This document shows positions 6,829 to 9,215 of a stretch of DNA of 9,215 bases, one piece after another (the first letter of the stretch is position 1; each line of letters opens with the position of its first letter). The notes beneath the pieces are model-generated. The model ran no database searches and was not told where the DNA came from. It saw nothing but the letters and a program-made list of their open reading frames with translations. Made by a program: the position numbers and the translations under genes. Source of the DNA: Candidatus Aminicenantota bacterium (GTDB lineage Bacteria > Acidobacteriota > B3-B38 > Guanabaribacteriales > B3-B38); contig JAOUOQ010000059.1 of assembly GCA_029880275.1 (NCBI GenBank), positions 1 to 9,215 of the forward strand, in the 5' to 3' direction.

Positions 6829-6872
6829 ACTATTTTTAAATTAGGAAGGATTTGTATCAGATGTGGCAGCAT

Positions 6873-7526
6873 CTACCTTATAGGGGAAACCTCCACACCC
6901 TTAGGGATATTGAATTGAAAAAAGCTTTCGGGAAGCTTCAAGTTCTCTTTGATATTGCTGAAGCTGTATTCGCTAATATTACCAATAAGGTCAAGGAGAA
7001 CCATTTTCCTCACCTGGTAGGTCTGGGTGTCAACTTCCAGGATGAGCTTCTGATAGCTCTCGCGACCTCTTTGAGGAGTAAGCACCAATTGGTAACTACC
7101 TTCTGGAGAAGTGGAGCCAGGAGGTAAAGGCTCCACAATAAAGTCCCTTTTTAAATTCCCCTTGCCAGCTAAAAACAGCACCGGGGTTTGTTCCCCCACC
7201 ATCTCTGCCAACTTCATTGTCTGCACTATTTTCTCCTCTGGCAGATACCAGTAAATGGTCATCCCATCGGAGATAAATAGCTTTTCCTCTGGATACTGAT
7301 ATTCCCACCTCATCATCCCGTCTCGCTTCATATACAGGATGCCCCCCTCCTCCCGAATCTGATTGAGGGCTTTGTTGATGAGGGTCTGGGTGAAAGTGGC
7401 AGAGAAGCTCTCCAGGGTGTCGTATTTCTTCTGAAGCCGAGCAGTTACTTCCTCCACCTCTTCAGCCAGAGATAGTGAGAGGAAACAGTATAAGGCAAAA
7501 GTAATGATGATGGCATAGCATTTCAT
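6873..7526 (-). CDS. lolA: Outer-membrane lipoprotein carrier protein
   Basis: LolA is the periplasmic chaperone that takes lipoproteins from the LolCDE complex at the inner membrane to the outer membrane. The protein has 217 residues. Residues 1-21 are a signal peptide (hydrophobic from about 5 to 19) with predicted cleavage after SLSLA. The mature protein has FSATFTQTL (41-49), then the family signature GGILYMKRDGMMRWEY (61-76). EEKLFISDGMTIYWYLPEEKIVQ, with no break, forms the next strands of the half-barrel, and FLAGKGNL (118-125) follows. FNIPKGVEV (205-213) is the usual LolA ending. The ATG at 7526-7524 follows AGGAAGTGA. The gene lies 21 nt after pdxA and is probably cotranscribed with it. 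LolA implies a diderm cell, and the thioredoxin lipoprotein in this window is a possible cargo. Confidence 0.9.
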   Translation of the reverse strand: MKCYAIIITFALYCFLSLSLAEEVEEVTARLQKKYDTLESFSATFTQTLINKALNQIREEGGILYMKRDGMMRWEYQYPEEKLFISDGMTIYWYLPEEKIVQTMKLAEMVGEQTPVLFLAGKGNLKRDFIVEPLPPGSTSPEGSYQLVLTPQRGRESYQKLILEVDTQTYQVRKMVLLDLIGNISEYSFSNIKENLKLPESFFQFNIPKGVEVSPIR

Positions 7527-7547
7527 CGGAAATCACTTCCTGCAAAT

Positions 7548-8558
7548 TCAACTATTGCTGGAAAGGGTGTTCCTGGTCATAGCAACCGCTAACTTAATAG
7601 CCTCAATCATATTGCTGGGGTCGGCTATCCCCTTTCCTGCAATGTCAAAGGCAGTTCCATGTCCCACCGAGGTTCGGATTATGGGCAGACCTAAGGTAAT
7701 ATTAACCGCCTTCTGGAAATCACAGAGCTTTACTGGTATCAAGCCTTGGTCGTGATAGAGGGCTATGATCACATCGAAAAGTTCTCCTCTTATATTAGAG
7801 GAGAAAAGCACATCAGCAGGGTAGGGACCTTTGATATCTATTCCTTCTCTCTGGCACTCTTCAACGGCGGGACCGATCTCCTCCACCTCCTCCCTGCCGA
7901 ACATGCCATTTTCACCAGCATGGGGATTAAGAGCTGCAATGGCTATCCTGGGTTGGGAGAAACCAAAGCGCTTCATCTCCCGGTTGGTCAACCTTACCAG
8001 GGGGACAATCTTCTTTCTTTTTACCTGGCGATCTACTTCTGATAGGCTTAAATGGGTAGTAAGAAAAGTAACCCTGAGGCTTTCGGCTACAAACATCATG
8101 GCATAAGAGTTGCTCCCTGTAAGGGCTGCTAAATACTCCGTATGCCCTGAGTAATCGTACCCTCCCAGCTTAAAAGCCTTTTTATTGATGGGTCCCGTTA
8201 CCAGGGCATCGATTTCCCCCCTTAGCGCCAGAGATACAGCCACCTCCACATATTCTCCTGCTGCCCTCCCATATTCCTTCCTGACCGAGCCCATCTCTAT
8301 CTTGGGAGGTAGGTTAGCTAAATCTATCAATAGAGGAGAGGTCGGCTTCCGGTCGACCCTTTTTTTCTGATTGATGATACGGAAGGGAAAAGGAAGACGA
8401 TAATCATCAGATAGGTGCCTCAGCAACCTGGCATCGCCTACTACAATAGGATGGCAGATCTCCTTCACCGACGGATGAGCTACGCACTTCAAGGTCACCT
8501 CACTGCCTATTCCGGCCGGATCACCTATAGTGATACCTATCAATGGCTTATCGGTCAA
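7548..8558 (-). CDS. pdxA: 4-hydroxythreonine-4-phosphate dehydrogenase
   Basis: PdxA oxidises 4-phosphohydroxy-L-threonine with NAD. The product decarboxylates to 3-amino-1-hydroxyacetone phosphate, a precursor of pyridoxine phosphate in the DXP-dependent vitamin B6 route. The 336 residues agree with the family. Motifs in order are GDPAGIG (12-18), TGPINKKAF (121-129) and SGHTEYLA (137-144). The three metal-binding histidines sit in TTHLS (His169), NPHAGENG (His213) and YHDQG (His269). RTSVGHGTAFDIAG (295-308) closes the active site. The start is TTG at 8558-8556, with GAGGGAG (8574-8568) 9 nt upstream. An in-frame TAA at 8588-8586 rules out a much longer form. It precedes lolA on the same transcript. 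The usual partner gene pdxJ is not in the window. Confidence 0.96.
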   Translation of the reverse strand: MTDKPLIGITIGDPAGIGSEVTLKCVAHPSVKEICHPIVVGDARLLRHLSDDYRLPFPFRIINQKKRVDRKPTSPLLIDLANLPPKIEMGSVRKEYGRAAGEYVEVAVSLALRGEIDALVTGPINKKAFKLGGYDYSGHTEYLAALTGSNSYAMMFVAESLRVTFLTTHLSLSEVDRQVKRKKIVPLVRLTNREMKRFGFSQPRIAIAALNPHAGENGMFGREEVEEIGPAVEECQREGIDIKGPYPADVLFSSNIRGELFDVIIALYHDQGLIPVKLCDFQKAVNITLGLPIIRTSVGHGTAFDIAGKGIADPSNMIEAIKLAVAMTRNTLSSNS

Positions 8559-8582
8559 ATCAAAACTCTCCCTCTTTTTGGC

Positions 8583-8611
8583 ATTTTAATCTACTGACAA
8601 TGGGATAGCAA
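8583..8611 (-). promoter_or_regulatory. Predicted promoter of pdxA-lolA
   Basis: On the minus strand, TTGCTA (8611-8606), a 17-bp spacer and TAAAAT (8588-8583) match the consensus at 4 and 5 of 6 positions. The start would be near 8576, giving a very short leader that still holds most or all of the GAGGGAG ribosome site. The -10 contains the in-frame stop upstream of the TTG start, which supports that start. Confidence 0.45.
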
Positions 8612-8616
8612 ATGAA

Positions 8617-8639
8617 TTTTTTGTCCTTAGGCCAAAAAA
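8617..8639. repeat. A/T inverted repeat between hfq-like gene and pdxA
   Basis: TTTTTTG (8617-8623) and CAAAAAA (8633-8639) are perfect inverted copies around a 9-nt loop containing CCTTAGG. The position, 54 nt after the hfq-like stop and just upstream of the pdxA -35, would suit a weak terminator or an AT-rich upstream promoter element. The stem lacks the GC base of a usual intrinsic terminator. Confidence 0.3.
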
Positions 8640-8692
8640 CTGGGTGGGTTTCGATCAATACCCCATTAATTCCTAAAGGGGAGTAAGAGCTT

Positions 8693-9013
8693 CTACGACT
8701 CTGATTCAACCTCCTCTTTAGCATCCTCTTCTTTATACATATATTTGATGCTATGCTTCGGAATTAGCAGATTCGGGGCATTTTGCCGGTTTATCTTGAT
8801 ACAGTTCCTGTCATACCATTCTATTACCCCAAAGATCTCTTCACCGTCATTTAGCACCAACACCATGGGGGTCTTGTTATTCATCTGCTTCATATAGTAG
8901 AAGCTCTCAGCATTTGTCTGGTCAATTGAATCGTGCTTCCTGCGAGCATCTTGATGAGCCATCCGGCCCTTAAATTCAGATAAATTTGGTCTAATAAGCT
9001 TCCGATTAGCCAT
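8693..9013 (-). CDS. Hfq-like Sm-fold RNA-binding protein with long N-terminal extension
   Basis: This 106-residue protein has an Sm core at about 35-92. TNAESFYYMKQM corresponds to the N-terminal helix of Hfq. TPMVLVLNDGEEIFGVIEWYDRN is the Sm1 motif, with the conserved L..G..I.G.I..%D pattern. PNLLIPKHSIKYMY is Sm2, in which K86-H87 replaces the YKH of classical Hfq as PKH. Hfq hexamers bind U-rich and A-rich RNA and help small RNAs pair with mRNAs, and an analogous role is inferred here. Unlike E. coli Hfq, the core is preceded by about 34 mostly basic residues and followed by a short acidic tail (EEDAKEEVESES). I leave the symbol blank because it is a divergent form that I recall from Acidobacteriota-like genomes. 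The ATG (9013-9011) has AAGGGAGGG 9 nt upstream. Confidence 0.75.
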   Translation of the reverse strand: MANRKLIRPNLSEFKGRMAHQDARRKHDSIDQTNAESFYYMKQMNNKTPMVLVLNDGEEIFGVIEWYDRNCIKINRQNAPNLLIPKHSIKYMYKEEDAKEEVESES

Positions 9014-9022
9014 AGGATGCTT

Positions 9023-9062
9023 CCCTCCCTTTCAAGCTCCCTTCTCTATTTTCGCAAGGGAG
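9023..9062 (-). promoter_or_regulatory. Hfq-like gene leader with alternative pairing over the ribosome site
   Basis: On the minus strand, CTTCCCTC-type pairing is available from one segment, CTCCCTT (9062-9056). It can pair perfectly with AAGGGAG at 9043-9037, forming a 7-bp hairpin with a 12-nt loop. Equally well, it can pair with AAGGGAG at 9031-9025, which is the ribosome binding site itself. The two structures exclude each other, one leaving the site free and the other hiding it. The complementarity is read directly; regulation is inferred. Confidence 0.4.
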
Positions 9063-9074
9063 AATCTTCTTTAC

Positions 9075-9102
9075 ATTCTCTTACTAATAAGCAAATTGTC
9101 AA
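9075..9102 (-). promoter_or_regulatory. Predicted promoter of the hfq-like gene
   Basis: On the minus strand, a perfect TTGACA (9102-9097) is followed after 16 bp by GAGAAT (9080-9075, 4 of 6). The start near 9068 places the anti-ribosome-site segment CTCCCTT at the very 5' end of an mRNA with a leader of about 55 nt. Confidence 0.45.
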
Positions 9103-9146
9103 GCAATTCCCTTTTTTGGGGCACTTCTACCCTTTCGCTCTAAAAC

Positions 9147-9193
9147 GGCTTTTTCGCGAAGGATAAAGCCTAATCCTCCCTTCTTTCGGGAGG
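9147..9193. repeat. Two adjacent potential hairpins upstream of the hfq-like gene
   Basis: GGCTTT (9147-9152) pairs with AAAGCC (9165-9170). CCTCCC (9175-9180) pairs with GGGAGG (9188-9193) around a 7-nt loop. On the plus strand the second hairpin is followed by a T-rich stretch (TTATTTCT), as in a weak terminator. The gene it would serve is not visible. The remaining bases to 9215 show no recognisable gene. Confidence 0.3.
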
Positions 9194-9215
9194 TTATTTC
9201 TCCTGAGGGGTTAGC

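Noticed and set aside
6626..6872. TPP or other known riboswitch in the leader of the thiM-thiE cluster
   Set aside because: The conserved CTGAGA-type and ACCTGATCTGGATAATGCC-type segments of the THI element are absent, and no other riboswitch signature was recognised.
6860..6880. Hairpin AGATG-CTGCCA-CATCT at the end of lolA, considered as a terminator
   Set aside because: The stem is 5 bp and no T-rich tail follows on the minus strand, so it does not meet the pattern of an intrinsic terminator.
9099..9215. Minus-strand open frame of 38 codons entering from the right edge and ending at TGA (9101-9099)
   Set aside because: An open stretch of this length is expected by chance. The sequence resembles no known C-terminus and overlaps hairpins and the hfq-like promoter.
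1..9215. CRISPR arrays, transposases, integrases, tRNA or rRNA genes, toxin-antitoxin or defence systems
   Set aside because: No regularly spaced repeats, no cloverleaf-like or rRNA-like sequence, and no frame with such product features was found on either strand.

Overview
This window reads as an ordinary chromosomal segment of a Gram-negative, diderm bacterium of moderate base composition. LolA, a lipoprotein-like thioredoxin and several exported or anchored proteins point to an outer membrane. Nothing suggests a phage, plasmid, insertion sequence or CRISPR locus. The 106-residue Hfq-like protein, with a long basic N-terminal extension and a PKH instead of YKH motif, resembles versions I associate with Acidobacteriota and the Aminicenantes-type candidate phylum. 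That placement is an inference from memory and was not searched. GTG and TTG starts are common here: 4 of 10 genes use them.

Layout. The left edge (1-584, minus) is the N-terminal half of a membrane-anchored M28-type metallopeptidase. It is transcribed divergently from a thioredoxin-fold lipoprotein (776-1303, plus) across an AT-rich gap with back-to-back promoters. The lipoprotein gene converges on the end of a five-gene minus-strand cluster running from 6625 down to 1326. In order of transcription the cluster encodes an exported Ig-like/SmpA-like protein of unknown role, a long-chain polyprenyl diphosphate synthase (TTG start), a very unusual 667-residue multidomain membrane protein ending in a CPBP (CAAX-protease-like) domain, ThiM and ThiE. 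A good sigma70-type promoter at 6800-6828 and a leader of about 168 nt precede the cluster.

Upstream of that is a pdxA-lolA pair (8558 down to 6873) with its own promoter. At the right edge is the hfq-like gene (9013-8693), with a promoter and a leader that can fold in two mutually exclusive ways around its ribosome binding site.

How the genes fit together. ThiM and ThiE form the thiazole-salvage and coupling part of thiamin synthesis. PdxA supplies the vitamin B6 pathway. The polyprenyl synthase makes a side chain for a quinone or the carrier lipid. LolA moves lipoproteins, potentially including the neighbouring thioredoxin lipoprotein, to the outer membrane. The cluster is best seen as mixed cofactor and envelope housekeeping. 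The most unusual items are the 667-residue fusion protein with a degenerate protease motif and the hfq-like gene with its switch-like leader.
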